A stretch of 64,000 nt of DNA from Legionella lytica (GTDB taxonomy: Bacteria > Pseudomonadota > Gammaproteobacteria > Legionellales > Legionellaceae). Under the pieces are notes generated by a model. That model was not told the origin of the DNA. It searched no databases and saw only the letters and a program-made list of their open reading frames with translations. Shown here in pieces: positions 52,220-61,057 of the stretch. The stretch is from contig NZ_CP071527.1 in assembly GCF_023921225.1 (NCBI RefSeq), forward strand, positions 248,001-312,000. The letters are read 5' to 3'. The position numbers were made by a program, and so were the translations under genes. The first letter of the stretch is position 1. Each line of letters opens with the position of its first letter.

Positions 52220-52340
52220 AGTTTGATCCCTTCCTTGTCATCAATCCATTGGTCAAATATAGCACAGCATGGGCTTGGGCGTTCTGACAAAGGGATGTAC
52301 TAAACTTTTAATTAAGGGAATAATTTCAAGGAGCCAAACG

Positions 52341-52985
52341 GTGAACTATGCGAATAGGCAGCAAGCCGGACAGGTTCTCGCTGACTTGTTGCATGATTAT
52401 GCAGTAAAAGATAACAGTATTATTTTGGGTTTACCCCGAGGGGGAGTGCCTGTGGCCTATGAAATTGCAACCAAACTTTCCTTGCCAATGGATATTTTTA
52501 TTGTGCGTAAATTAGGGGTTCCTGGGCATGAAGAGTACGCCATGGGTGCCATTGCACCCGGAGGTGTCGTGGTTTTTAATGAGGATGTTGTGCACGGACT
52601 GCATATCGACCGTAGTGCAATTGATGAGGTATTGCGGAAAGAAAAGCTGGAATTAGAACGTCGTGATAAGGTTTATCGAGTGAATAAATCTCCTCTGCAC
52701 CTTATGGGAAAAACCATTATTCTGGTTGATGATGGGATTGCTACCGGTTATACCATGCGTGCAGCTATTGCTGCATTAAAGCAAAAAAATCCAGCAGAGC
52801 TTATTGTGGCTGTCCCTGTTGCGGCAAGGTCTACTTGTGCGGAAATGGCAAGCCTGGTTAATAAAATAATTTGTCCATTACAGCCAGCTAATTTTTATGC
52901 CGTTGGGTTATGGTATGATGATTTTAGCCAGACGTCCGATGAGGAGGTCATGCGTTTGATGACTACATTAAGTTCTACCCACTAA
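52341..52985 (+). CDS. Phosphoribosyltransferase family protein
   Basis: 214 residues from GTG 52341, with AAGGAG 7-12 bases upstream. LGLPRGGVPVAYEIA, the PRPP motif IILVDDGIATGYTM and PLHLMGKT mark a type I phosphoribosyltransferase. The exact substrate cannot be predicted; similar proteins are annotated as general PRTases fused or unfused to hydrolases. Followed after 58 bases by the SDR gene, probably in one transcript. Confidence 0.85.
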   Translation: MNYANRQQAGQVLADLLHDYAVKDNSIILGLPRGGVPVAYEIATKLSLPMDIFIVRKLGVPGHEEYAMGAIAPGGVVVFNEDVVHGLHIDRSAIDEVLRKEKLELERRDKVYRVNKSPLHLMGKTIILVDDGIATGYTMRAAIAALKQKNPAELIVAVPVAARSTCAEMASLVNKIICPLQPANFYAVGLWYDDFSQTSDEEVMRLMTTLSSTH

Positions 52986-53043
52986 GAACTACTAATAAAA
53001 AGCTCATAGACATTTCAATATTTGCAGTTAAGGATTATAAACA

Positions 53044-53817
53044 ATGAATTTATTAGAGGATAAAATTATTTTAATCACTGGTGCATCGAGTGGCATTGGC
53101 CAAGCGTGTGCCCATTATTGTGCAGGACAAGGGGCTCAATTGATTTTGGCTGCCCGCCGTACAGAACGTTTAGAAACTTTAGCGCAACAATTAACTCAAG
53201 AATCAGGTAAGGAACATTATGTCTTAACTTTAGATGTAAGTGATCATGAACAAGTTACCAAGCAATTATCTTCGTTGCCCAGCCAATGGAAAGCAATTGA
53301 TGTGTTAATCAATAATGCTGGTTTAGCCTTAGATACCTTACCCTTACAGCAAGGAGTTGAAGCGCATTGGGATACAATGATTGATACGAATATTAAAGGA
53401 TTACTTTATGTCAGTCGTGCCATTATTCCTGTGATGATGGCTCGTGGTAGAGGGCATATTGTCAATATAGGTTCTATTGCGGGTCATGAATGCTATCCTA
53501 ATGGTAATGTTTATGCTGCAACCAAACACGCAGTACACGCTATTTCAAAATCGATGCGCCTGGATTTATTGGGAAGTCCAATTCGAGTTACAGAAATCGC
53601 TCCTGGAGCAGTGGAAACTGAGTTTAGTGAAGTGCGCTGGAATGATAAACAACGGGCTAAAGAGTTTTATAGTGGCTTCCATCCGTTGGTTGCCGAGGAC
53701 ATTGCTGATGCAATCCTCTATTGCATTTCACGGCCCCAACACGTTGATATAGAACAAATGATAATCATGCCAACGGTACAAGCATCTGCCAATCACTTAT
53801 TCAGATATTCACAATAA
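53044..53817 (+). CDS. Short-chain dehydrogenase/reductase, YdfG-like
   Basis: 257 residues. The Rossmann motif TGASSGIG, NNAG, the Ser at GSIAG and the catalytic YAATK are all present, and NIKGLLYVSRAIIPVMM is typical of the YdfG/NADP 3-hydroxyacid dehydrogenase group. Substrate unproven; L-allo-threonine or serine-type hydroxyacids are known for YdfG. A terminator hairpin follows at 53830. Confidence 0.92.
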   Translation: MNLLEDKIILITGASSGIGQACAHYCAGQGAQLILAARRTERLETLAQQLTQESGKEHYVLTLDVSDHEQVTKQLSSLPSQWKAIDVLINNAGLALDTLPLQQGVEAHWDTMIDTNIKGLLYVSRAIIPVMMARGRGHIVNIGSIAGHECYPNGNVYAATKHAVHAISKSMRLDLLGSPIRVTEIAPGAVETEFSEVRWNDKQRAKEFYSGFHPLVAEDIADAILYCISRPQHVDIEQMIIMPTVQASANHLFRYSQ

Positions 53818-53829
53818 GCTCAAATGTTG

Positions 53830-53855
53830 CCCGTATTAATACTGCATAATACGGG
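53830..53855 (+). terminator. Hairpin after the SDR gene
   Basis: CCCGTATTA at 53830-53838 pairs with TAATACGGG at 53847-53855, followed by TATTTG. A reasonable intrinsic terminator 13 bases after the stop. Confidence 0.7.
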
Positions 53856-54004
53856 TATTTGTAGCATTTAACCTGCATTGTAATTTAGCGAAGAAGTAGC
53901 AAAGTATGGCCTATCGGTGGTCAATAATTTTACAATCATTCTATTTTTGGTCTATTATTAAACATATGGGTGATGACTGAACCTAACTGAACCATTAATA
54001 TTTT

Positions 54005-54180
54005 CAGATAGGGAGGGTAGTTTGATGGGTGGTGTGCCAGCCTACATGAGTCATAGTAGGACGCCTTAAGCTCAGCATAAACCTCCAACGTGCATTCAGT
54101 AGCGGCTCAGGATTCGGTAAGTCGTTACCTATATTTTTCCATGAAAAGTTTTTGGAATTACGTTTTTTCCTCCCTATCTG
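54005..54180. mobile_element. MITE-like 176-bp element with 12-bp terminal inverted repeats
   Basis: CAGATAGGGAGG at 54005-54016 is the exact inverted complement of CCTCCCTATCTG at 54169-54180. The GC-richer 150 bases between them have no gene with a ribosome site; a minus-strand frame of 66 codons exists but lacks recognisable content. The flanks show only TTTT on both sides, so no clear target duplication is present. It lies in the 465-base gap between the SDR and His-rich genes. A transposon end fragment or a MITE is likely; the parent element is not in this window. Confidence 0.65.
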
Positions 54181-54282
54181 TGCCCGTTTTCCTGAATAAC
54201 GCAACCTGTTTTGCTAAACATGGAATCTAGTTGTATAATAATAATACACAAAGAGGGAGTGCTAATTGACTTGGAGGTTATC

Positions 54283-54621
54283 ATGAAAACGCTTATTTTC
54301 TCTTTTGTTATTAGTTCATTACTCCTGTTTGGTACTCCAGGGTTTGCCGTGGCTCATGCTTCTATTTATAACCCGGAATTGCGCTCAGACAATAGGACCG
54401 CCATTAATTACAATAAGGTAGCTAAAGTTGGTACTAATTACGCTTATTGGCATCATAACCATGGGTATCGTCATGGGCATCATAACCATGGGTATCGTCA
54501 TGGGCATCATAACCATGGGTATCGTCATGGGCATCATAGACATTGGGATCGTGGACATCATAGGGGTTGGGATCGATGGCACCACCACCATCATCATCAT
54601 CGCCACCACCATCGTTACTAG
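54283..54621 (+). CDS. Secreted histidine/glycine-rich repeat protein
   Basis: 112 residues from ATG 54283, preceded by GGAGG; the frame from 54211 has no such site. A signal peptide (LIFSFVISSLLLFGTPGFA) is followed by a polar linker, then three perfect copies of HHNHGYRHG, and a C-terminus of nearly all His, Arg and Trp (DRWHHHHHHHRHHH in part). Metal binding (zinc, nickel or copper) is a natural inference from the His density. It is followed by the lipoprotein gene, 39 bases away. Confidence 0.8.
   Translation: MKTLIFSFVISSLLLFGTPGFAVAHASIYNPELRSDNRTAINYNKVAKVGTNYAYWHHNHGYRHGHHNHGYRHGHHNHGYRHGHHRHWDRGHHRGWDRWHHHHHHHRHHHRY
54451..54531 (+). repeat. Three perfect 27-bp tandem repeats inside the His-rich gene
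   Basis: The unit begins CATCATAACCATGGGTATCG and is 27 bases, so it stays in frame. Copies start at 54451, 54478 and 54505 and are identical, which suggests recent expansion; length polymorphism between strains is likely. Confidence 0.9.
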
Positions 54622-54660
54622 TATTAATTAGTTTTAGAATCATAGAAATAGGATGGAACC

Positions 54661-54885
54661 ATGAAAAAATTAATCATTGCTTTAGTTATCGTAGCACCAA
54701 TGCTCTTAGTAACAAGTTGTGTTACTACAGAAACGGTTTACTATACTCGCGCATATCCTACTCGTACTGTTTACACCGTAGGTTATTATGGTGGGCCATA
54801 TTGGAATGATGCTTATTACTACGGTTATGATGACTTAGGTGACGTGGGGTACTGGGGTATGTATGACTCTTATAATGTTTATTAG
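54661..54885 (+). CDS. Small Tyr/Gly-rich lipoprotein
   Basis: 74 residues. The lipobox LVTSC marks Cys20 as the lipidation site. The mature part is dense in Tyr, Gly and Asp (YYTRAYPTRTVYTVGYYGGP and following). No family recognised. GAAATAGGATGGAACC precedes the ATG. It probably shares a transcript with the His-rich gene, giving a pair of small envelope proteins with unusual composition. Confidence 0.75.
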   Translation: MKKLIIALVIVAPMLLVTSCVTTETVYYTRAYPTRTVYTVGYYGGPYWNDAYYYGYDDLGDVGYWGMYDSYNVY

Positions 54886-54975
54886 AGCCTATTCGCCTTT
54901 GGTATTTTTACTATAGCTAAGTACATTATTCGGAGTGAGCGCCAGCTTATGACGTTAACTTAAACGTATTCGAAT

Positions 54976-54996
54976 TCCCGCGGCTTGGCCGCGGGA
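54976..54996. terminator. Hairpin between the lipoprotein gene and convergent efp
   Basis: TCCCGCGGC at 54976-54984 pairs with GCCGCGGGA at 54988-54996 with a 3-base loop. Confidence 0.65.
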
Positions 54997-55043
54997 TCCG
55001 GAGGTCTTGCAACGCCGATAACTCGACGTAGTTCGCGAGAACC

Positions 55044-55613
55044 CTATTCTTTTGCGCGCGAAACGTATTCGCCCTTACGCGTGTCTACCTTAATTAATTC
55101 ACCTGTTTGTACGAATAAAGGTACTCGCACTACTGCGCCTGTTTCCAGGATGGCAGGTTTTCCGCCACCGCCAGAAGTGTCACCTTTTAGTCCTGGATCG
55201 GTTTCAGTAATCGCAAGAATAACAAATGTAGGTGGCAATACCTGAATAGGTTCATTGTTCCACAGGGTCACGATGCAAATATCTTGCTCTTTTAACCAGA
55301 GTGCGGCCTCATCAAGAATTTCTTTGGTTAGCGCATATTGTTCAAAATTATCTGGAACCATGAAATGCCAGTGCTCGCCATCAGCGTAGAGAAATTGCAT
55401 TTCCATATCAACAACATCAGCAGAAGGTAAGGTCTCGTTTGATTTGAAGGTACGTTCTACGACTCGACCTGTTTTCAGATTACGAATTTTAATGCGGGTA
55501 AAGGCTTGGCCTTTTCCTGGTTTTACGAATTCACAATCAATGATGGTGCACGGGGCATCATCGACCATTACTTTTAGGCCATTTTTTAATTCATTGGTGC
55601 TATAAATTGCCAT
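55044..55613 (-). CDS. efp: Translation elongation factor P
   Basis: 189 residues. KOW-like N-terminal domain with PGKGQAF placing Lys34 at the conserved loop tip, the site modified by EpmA/EpmB in gammaproteobacteria; two OB domains follow. It relieves ribosome stalling at polyproline. The EpmB gene starts 73 bases away on the opposite strand. EpmA is not in the window. Length and Lys34 are normal. Confidence 0.97.
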   Translation of the reverse strand: MAIYSTNELKNGLKVMVDDAPCTIIDCEFVKPGKGQAFTRIKIRNLKTGRVVERTFKSNETLPSADVVDMEMQFLYADGEHWHFMVPDNFEQYALTKEILDEAALWLKEQDICIVTLWNNEPIQVLPPTFVILAITETDPGLKGDTSGGGGKPAILETGAVVRVPLFVQTGELIKVDTRKGEYVSRAKE

Positions 55614-55686
55614 TAGGACTCCACAGTGTTGAGATTTTTTCTGGTTTTAGTTAAAGTTCGCACAGTTTATCAAGTCTGTGTAATTA

Positions 55687-56673
55687 ATGCGAGATACCTC
55701 TTTAAGTTGGCAAAAAAAATTAGCGCAAGGTTTTTCTTCTGTAGCTGATTTATTAGCCTATCTAGAATTACCCCTATCTACTGGAAGCTTATGTGCTGAA
55801 GAGCAATTTGCCAGCCGTATTCCTTTGGGATTTGCCCAACGAATGCAAAAGGGGAATCCTCAAGATCCATTACTGTTGCAAGTTTTAGCAACAACTCAAG
55901 AAATGAATTCATCAGCAGAGTATGGGGTTGATCCATTGCAAGAACGCGTGAGTAATCCCTTAAGAGGCTTAATTCATAAGTATCATGGGCGAGTCTTACT
56001 CACCTTAACTGGGGTTTGCGCAGTTAATTGCCGATTTTGCTTTCGACGACATTTTCCTTATCAGGAGAATAATCCCGGGCGCCAGGGGTTTAACGAAATT
56101 TGTGAGTACATTGCGAAGGATTCAAGCATTACCGAAGTAATTTTAAGTGGGGGAGACCCACTTTTAGCGGCTGACGTCGTTATTGCTGAGCTTTTGCAAC
56201 GATTAGAAATGATTCCCCATGTGCACACCATTCGTTTTCATACCCGTATTCCTGTGGTATTTCCAGAACGAATTGATTCTGGCTTTTTAAGCTTATTAAC
56301 AACGACTCGGCTGAAAAAAGTAATGGTGCTACATTGTAATCACCCGCAGGAATTGCAGGATACTGCGGTTGGTCAGGCGCTTTATGATTTACGGCAAGCA
56401 GGATGTCATTTATTGAATCAGTCGGTGTTATTGGCGGGCATCAATGATGACGCGCAGGTTTTAGCGTCACTAAGCCAGTCTTTATTTAACTATGCGGTGC
56501 TTCCTTATTATTTACATACCTTAGATAAAGTAAAAGGCGCTGCTCATTTTGATATGCCCTTTACGAAAGCCCAAGCAATCTACCACCAATTGCAACAATT
56601 AGTGCCAGGATATTTATTACCGCGCTTAGCTTGCGAAGAACCTGGAAAGTTAAGTAAAACGCTTTTAATATAG
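55687..56673 (+). CDS. epmB: EF-P--(R)-beta-lysine mutase EpmB (radical SAM)
   Basis: 328 residues. The radical-SAM cluster motif CAVNCRFC gives Cys111, Cys115 and Cys118, and the PLP-Lys region is expected further on. The protein converts lysine to (R)-beta-lysine for attachment to EF-P Lys34. The efp gene starts 73 bases away on the other strand, so the pair is divergent and the intergenic region carries both promoters. Lysine 2,3-aminomutase is the alternative, but the length (330 rather than 410) favours EpmB. Confidence 0.93.
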   Translation: MRDTSLSWQKKLAQGFSSVADLLAYLELPLSTGSLCAEEQFASRIPLGFAQRMQKGNPQDPLLLQVLATTQEMNSSAEYGVDPLQERVSNPLRGLIHKYHGRVLLTLTGVCAVNCRFCFRRHFPYQENNPGRQGFNEICEYIAKDSSITEVILSGGDPLLAADVVIAELLQRLEMIPHVHTIRFHTRIPVVFPERIDSGFLSLLTTTRLKKVMVLHCNHPQELQDTAVGQALYDLRQAGCHLLNQSVLLAGINDDAQVLASLSQSLFNYAVLPYYLHTLDKVKGAAHFDMPFTKAQAIYHQLQQLVPGYLLPRLACEEPGKLSKTLLI

Positions 56674-56701
56674 TACGATTACTTTTTAGCAAAGATAAAC
56701 A

Positions 56702-57604
56702 ATGAAAACATTACCGGTACTTAAGCCAGGCGATCTCGTTGAGTTGATAGCCCCTGCCTCCCGTTGTACGGATCAGCAATTACAGGAACTAAAAGAGCTT
56801 ATTAGCTCTTGGCAGTTAAACTGCGTCGTTAAAGAGAATATTTTTGCAGAGGATTTATTCTGTGCAAATAGTGATGAACTGCGTTTCCAGCATTTAAGAA
56901 GTGCCTTACTCGATTCAGAGGCGAAAGCACTGATTTGCGTGCGTGGTGGTTATGGTGCGATGCGCTTAATTCCACAATTAGCGAGCCTGAAACCTCCAGC
57001 GAAACCAAAGATTTTTGTTGGGATGAGTGACATAACCTCGTTGCATTTGTATTTGCAACAGCACTGGGGTTGGGCCACGATTCATGGCGGTGCAACGCCC
57101 GATAAATTTTCAGCAGAATCTATTGCTGCTTTGAAGTCTTTATTGTTTGCTGAGCGTGAATCGGTTGATTTTAAGGGATTAAGGCCGCTAAATGGCTTAG
57201 CCCAAGAGAATCGTATCATTGAATCTTCCGTAACCGGAGGTAATTTAACCCTGGTTCAAGCGAGTATAGGAACTAATTGGCAATTAGATGGTCGCGGCAA
57301 AATTATTTTATTAGAAGAAATAAATGAGCGTGGCTATCGTGTTGATCGCATGCTAGAACATTTGCGCCAAGCCAATATTTTTAAGGGCGCCGCCGCCGTA
57401 CTTTTCGCTGATTTTCTTGGTGGTGAAGAACCCAACGCGACCTCGCTAATTCAACCGGTGTTACAGCGTTTTGCCGAGGAAAGCGCTATTCCGGTAGTAC
57501 AGATGGATGGCATTGGGCATGGTGCGACGAATTTCCCCATTCCTTTGGCCACACGAGCGCAATTACATTTGGGTAAAGAAATTCATTTAACCTGCCCACG
57601 CTAA
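56702..57604 (+). CDS. LD-carboxypeptidase (S66 family, LdcA)
   Basis: 300 residues. The S66 blocks VRGGYGAMRLIPQL, GMSDITSLHLYL (Ser) and GGNLTLVQAS, then the late VQMDGIGHGATNFPIPLA with the catalytic His, support the family. It cleaves the terminal D-Ala of murein tetrapeptides during recycling in the cytosol. It starts 28 bases after epmB, so it may share its transcript. Confidence 0.88.
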   Translation: MKTLPVLKPGDLVELIAPASRCTDQQLQELKELISSWQLNCVVKENIFAEDLFCANSDELRFQHLRSALLDSEAKALICVRGGYGAMRLIPQLASLKPPAKPKIFVGMSDITSLHLYLQQHWGWATIHGGATPDKFSAESIAALKSLLFAERESVDFKGLRPLNGLAQENRIIESSVTGGNLTLVQASIGTNWQLDGRGKIILLEEINERGYRVDRMLEHLRQANIFKGAAAVLFADFLGGEEPNATSLIQPVLQRFAEESAIPVVQMDGIGHGATNFPIPLATRAQLHLGKEIHLTCPR

Positions 57605-57612
57605 GAACACCT

Positions 57613-57636
57613 AGCCTGGTTGCAAGCAACCAGGCT
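57613..57636. terminator. Terminator hairpin and dispersed palindrome, copy 3
   Basis: AGCCTGGTTGC at 57613-57623 pairs exactly with GCAACCAGGCT at 57626-57636, followed by TTG. It is the third copy of the palindrome seen at 29530 and 38961. Confidence 0.8.
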
Positions 57637-57659
57637 TTGAATCTGGTCCAAATATAAAT

Positions 57660-57700
57660 GTAGCCTGGATGTAACGTTGTGTAATGCGGGAGCAATGAGC
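57660..57700. repeat. Dispersed intergenic repeat (GTAGCCTGGATG type), copy 2
   Basis: TGTAGCCTGGATGTAACGTT and the following TGTAATGCGGGAGCAATGAG parallel the copy after prlC at 3088. Confidence 0.55.
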
Positions 57701-57712
57701 ATAGCTAATTCA

Positions 57713-59785
57713 TTAAATATCATTCGTCTCATCTTTATAAAGTGTAATTAATTTCTCCTGCGCCGACGAATTTCCCTGAGTCATTGGCTTATAACTACCA
57801 TCACTTTGCATTTCCCAAGTATTGCTATTATCTTTGAGATAGTTCTTAATAATTTCTTGCTTGATACGTTTCTTGCATTGTTCATCAAGAATAGGAAACA
57901 TAATTTCAATTCGATGATACAGGTTACGCTCCATCATATCTGCACTGGCACAAAAATAATGCTCTTCATTATCAATGCGAAAGTAAAAAATGCGATGGTG
58001 TTCTAAAAAGCGTCCAATGTAGGACAGCACACGAATATTCTCGGAAACACCTGGGAGGCCTGGTTTTAAACAACAGACACCACGGACGAGTAAATTAATT
58101 TTTACACCGGCTTGAGATGCTTTATATAAAGCCTGAATGGTTGTCTTATCAGTTAAGCCATTTACTTTGAGTAAAATTTCCGCGTCTACGCCTGTTTGCG
58201 CCGCAGTAGCGCATTGATCGATATATTGCAGCAGGGTTTTTTGTAAGGTAAATGGAGAATGGCTTAATGCTTTCAGTTTAACTACCTTTCCTAATCCCGT
58301 TAATTGTTGAAAAATAATTTGCGTATCAGCAGTAATCGTTGGTTCGCAGGTTAAAAGCCCTAAGTCGGTATAACGCTGTGCCGTTTTTTCATGGTAGTTA
58401 CCCGTACTTAAGTGCACATAACGTTTTAACTTGCCATGAGTTCGGCGTACGACCAGCGTCATTTTGGCATGTGTTTTATAGCCGACTACCCCATAGAGCA
58501 CTAACACACCTGCGGCATGTAAGCGGTTTGCCAGTTTTAAGTTAGACTCCTCATCAAAACGAGCCCGCAGTTCAATAACGGCAGTGACTTCTTTTCCTGA
58601 GTGTGCAGCATCAACTAAGGCGTCAACCATGGCTGATTCGGAGTGCGTGCGATAAAGTGTTTGGTTAATTGCTAATACGTGAGGGTCTGCTGCGGCCTGC
58701 CTTAAAAAATCGATGACCACCTCAAAACTTTGATACGGGTGATGCAACAAAATATCTTGCTCATCAATAACATTAAATAAATTACGTTCTGAGCGGTGAA
58801 ATTGAGGATATTCGGCTGTATATGCTGGATAGTTTAAATCAGGCCTATCCAGGTTATTAATTGCAGTTAGATAGCGTTGAATATTTACAGGACCATCACA
58901 ATAAAATGTGTCTTCATGGCGTAAATGGTATTTTTGCAATAAGAAATCAACGATCTTTTCTGGGCAGTTTTTTTCAATTTCCAAACGCACCACATTCCCG
59001 TAATGGCGAGAAAAAATTTCTCGTTGCACCGCTTTCGCTAAATCATCAATTTCTTCTTCGCGTAAGAATAAATCACTATTTCGGGTGAGACGAAATGAAT
59101 AACAGCCACTGATTTCCATCCCAGGGAATAGGCTATTAACGTGGGTGGTAATAATTGATGATAAATAAACAAAATAATCAGCGCCACCACACAGCTCTGA
59201 GGGAAGATGGATTACGCGAGGAATGGAGCGAGGTGCATGCACTACCGCATAATTAATATTACGATCAAAGGCATCTTTTCCGCTTAATGAAATAATAAAG
59301 TTCAAGCTTTTGTTAATTAGTTGCGGTAATGGATGAGCCAAGTCCAATGCGATAGGGCTCATAACGGGTTGTATCTCGTGTTTGAAATAATGTTTGGCCC
59401 ACAGATGAATATCATCGGTCCATTCTTCTAATTCAAGAAAATGAATGTTTTCTTTGTGTAAGGCTGGGAGCAAATGCTTATTAAATGTTGCATATAATTG
59501 ATCGATTAATACATGGGTTCTTTGGCTAATGATGCTAAATGCTTCATCAGGACGTAAGCCATCAATGGTGAGCTTCCCTGTAGATGAGGCCATTTTTTCT
59601 TTTAGGCCGGCAACGCGTATTTCAAAAAACTCATCCAGGTTGCTGCTACAAATACTAAGAAATCGCATTCGTTCTAATAATGGAACTCGTTCATCATTCG
59701 CCAACGCAAGAACGCGTTGGTTAAAGGCTATGGCCGAAAATTCTCGGTTAATATAATACTCAGGATTATCCAATACTGTATCCAA
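57713..59785 (-). CDS. ppk1: Polyphosphate kinase 1
   Basis: 690 residues, the family length. It polymerises ATP gamma-phosphate into polyphosphate at the membrane. The HKD-like KTHAKMTLVVRR block contains the autophosphorylated His, and YVHLSTGNYHEKTAQRYTDL and the second His region near the C-terminus are present. The N-terminal domain (NREFSAIAFNQRVL) is intact. Start ATG 59785 has TTTTGG upstream, only a weak ribosome site. No ppx lies next to it. Confidence 0.96.
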   Translation of the reverse strand: MDTVLDNPEYYINREFSAIAFNQRVLALANDERVPLLERMRFLSICSSNLDEFFEIRVAGLKEKMASSTGKLTIDGLRPDEAFSIISQRTHVLIDQLYATFNKHLLPALHKENIHFLELEEWTDDIHLWAKHYFKHEIQPVMSPIALDLAHPLPQLINKSLNFIISLSGKDAFDRNINYAVVHAPRSIPRVIHLPSELCGGADYFVYLSSIITTHVNSLFPGMEISGCYSFRLTRNSDLFLREEEIDDLAKAVQREIFSRHYGNVVRLEIEKNCPEKIVDFLLQKYHLRHEDTFYCDGPVNIQRYLTAINNLDRPDLNYPAYTAEYPQFHRSERNLFNVIDEQDILLHHPYQSFEVVIDFLRQAAADPHVLAINQTLYRTHSESAMVDALVDAAHSGKEVTAVIELRARFDEESNLKLANRLHAAGVLVLYGVVGYKTHAKMTLVVRRTHGKLKRYVHLSTGNYHEKTAQRYTDLGLLTCEPTITADTQIIFQQLTGLGKVVKLKALSHSPFTLQKTLLQYIDQCATAAQTGVDAEILLKVNGLTDKTTIQALYKASQAGVKINLLVRGVCCLKPGLPGVSENIRVLSYIGRFLEHHRIFYFRIDNEEHYFCASADMMERNLYHRIEIMFPILDEQCKKRIKQEIIKNYLKDNSNTWEMQSDGSYKPMTQGNSSAQEKLITLYKDETNDI

Positions 59786-59827
59786 AAGGAAACTCCATTT
59801 TAATAATTTCTATCGTTAAATTATTAC

Positions 59828-60361
59828 TCAGCGCACCAGGAAAAAACAAACGGCGATAAAGCCTAGAAAACCGTAAAAAGGCGATAAGTTCCAAAAAGTT
59901 AATGCTAAAAAAAACACAATGCAACACAGGGCAATAGGAATAGAAAAATACATAGCCACAACACCTTGAGCCACCGAATAACTGGCAGCCGCTAATAAAG
60001 CTAAGGCTCCGTATTGCACGCCAATCATTATTTTGCGCGTTGCAGGACTATCATGGCTGGTTAACCATTGATAACCAATGACTGTCATAATTAATCCTGG
60101 TAAATTAAGGCAGAGAACGGCAAGTAATAAGCCTGTCAGTCCCGCAGCTTTATAACCGATGAGGGCCGATAATTTTACGGCGGTTAGCCCTGGAAAAACA
60201 AAGCTTGAACCTACCATATTGATGAATTCTTCTTGTCCAATCCATTGGCGGTAATTAACGGCTTCATACTCCAATAGCTTTAACATGGAGTTGCCGCCAC
60301 CTAATGAAATTAGCCCAATTTTTCCGAAGCTGTAGATAATGTCTAATAATGTTTTGATCAT
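59828..60361 (-). CDS. Single-domain chromate transporter (ChrA half)
   Basis: 177 residues. GGGNSMLKLLEYEAVNYRQW and MVGSSFVFPGLTAVKLSALI are the ChrA N-type signatures, followed by four or five membrane helices. Two-gene short ChrA systems need a second half; none is adjacent. It overlaps the previous gene by 4 bases (ATGA), so the two are translationally coupled. Whether it exports chromate or another anion is not known. Confidence 0.85.
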   Translation of the reverse strand: MIKTLLDIIYSFGKIGLISLGGGNSMLKLLEYEAVNYRQWIGQEEFINMVGSSFVFPGLTAVKLSALIGYKAAGLTGLLLAVLCLNLPGLIMTVIGYQWLTSHDSPATRKIMIGVQYGALALLAAASYSVAQGVVAMYFSIPIALCCIVFFLALTFWNLSPFYGFLGFIAVCFFLVR

Positions 60362-60981
60362 AGGTGCAAAATGTTTTTTAAGAATGTTACATATTCGCAG
60401 GAATCCTGTTTTCCCAGCAAGCGTTCCGCGATGTGTTCTACTAAAAATAATGATTTTCCTTCAATACATGCACTTAAATAAGTCTGATTATGAGCCTCCA
60501 GGCGCGCCAATTCGAGTTTAACTGTCGGCGTGGTGGCAAATTTGTAGATAAAAGCCACTTTTTTAACGTAGATTTCCACTCCATATTGCACAACTTGTTG
60601 GGCGATTTTTTTTAACTGCGGCTCAGCAGATTTATCAAGGTTATCGATATTTACTTTTGAGCCAAACGCCATAGCCTGAGGGGTTTGCTTTAATAGTGGT
60701 TTATACATTAATTCATTACGGCGTCGCTTGATGTTGTAATTGTCGTCCGCGAGTAGGTAATAATAATCGTCTCGAGATTTTTGTTGGTAATTAGTTATGT
60801 CTAATAATGAGTCATCAAGCGTATTGAGTACAATGATTTCATCATTAGGCCAGAAGAAACGGATCTCCCACTTTACTTCCTCGGGCTCGCGTTTTATAAC
60901 GAATTCTGCAGGCAAGCTTGCCACTTGTGGGGTAAATTCAAAATTCCAAATCAATCGTTGATTCATACTCCAGTAGGCCAT
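60358..60981 (-). CDS. Hypothetical protein coupled to the chromate-transporter half
   Basis: 207 residues, no family recognised. It is charged, soluble, mixed alpha/beta with a segment KREPEEVKWEIRFFWPNDEI and a conserved-looking KVNIDNLDKSAEPQLKKIA. No signal or membrane span. It begins just 76 bases before fadE on the opposite strand and ends with the ATGA overlap, which suggests a shared function with the transporter gene. Confidence 0.7.
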   Translation of the reverse strand: MAYWSMNQRLIWNFEFTPQVASLPAEFVIKREPEEVKWEIRFFWPNDEIIVLNTLDDSLLDITNYQQKSRDDYYYLLADDNYNIKRRRNELMYKPLLKQTPQAMAFGSKVNIDNLDKSAEPQLKKIAQQVVQYGVEIYVKKVAFIYKFATTPTVKLELARLEAHNQTYLSACIEGKSLFLVEHIAERLLGKQDSCEYVTFLKNILHL

Positions 60982-61057
60982 ATGTTATTGTTATAAAAAG
61001 AGTATATACTATATGCTCGTCCTGCAATAATAAAAAAGAGCAAGGGAAGGTATTTTT

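Noticed and set aside
54428..54643. Frames in other phases across the 27-bp repeats
   Set aside because: The 27-bp unit is open in all frames because it is a multiple of three. Only the frame with signal peptide and ribosome site is kept.
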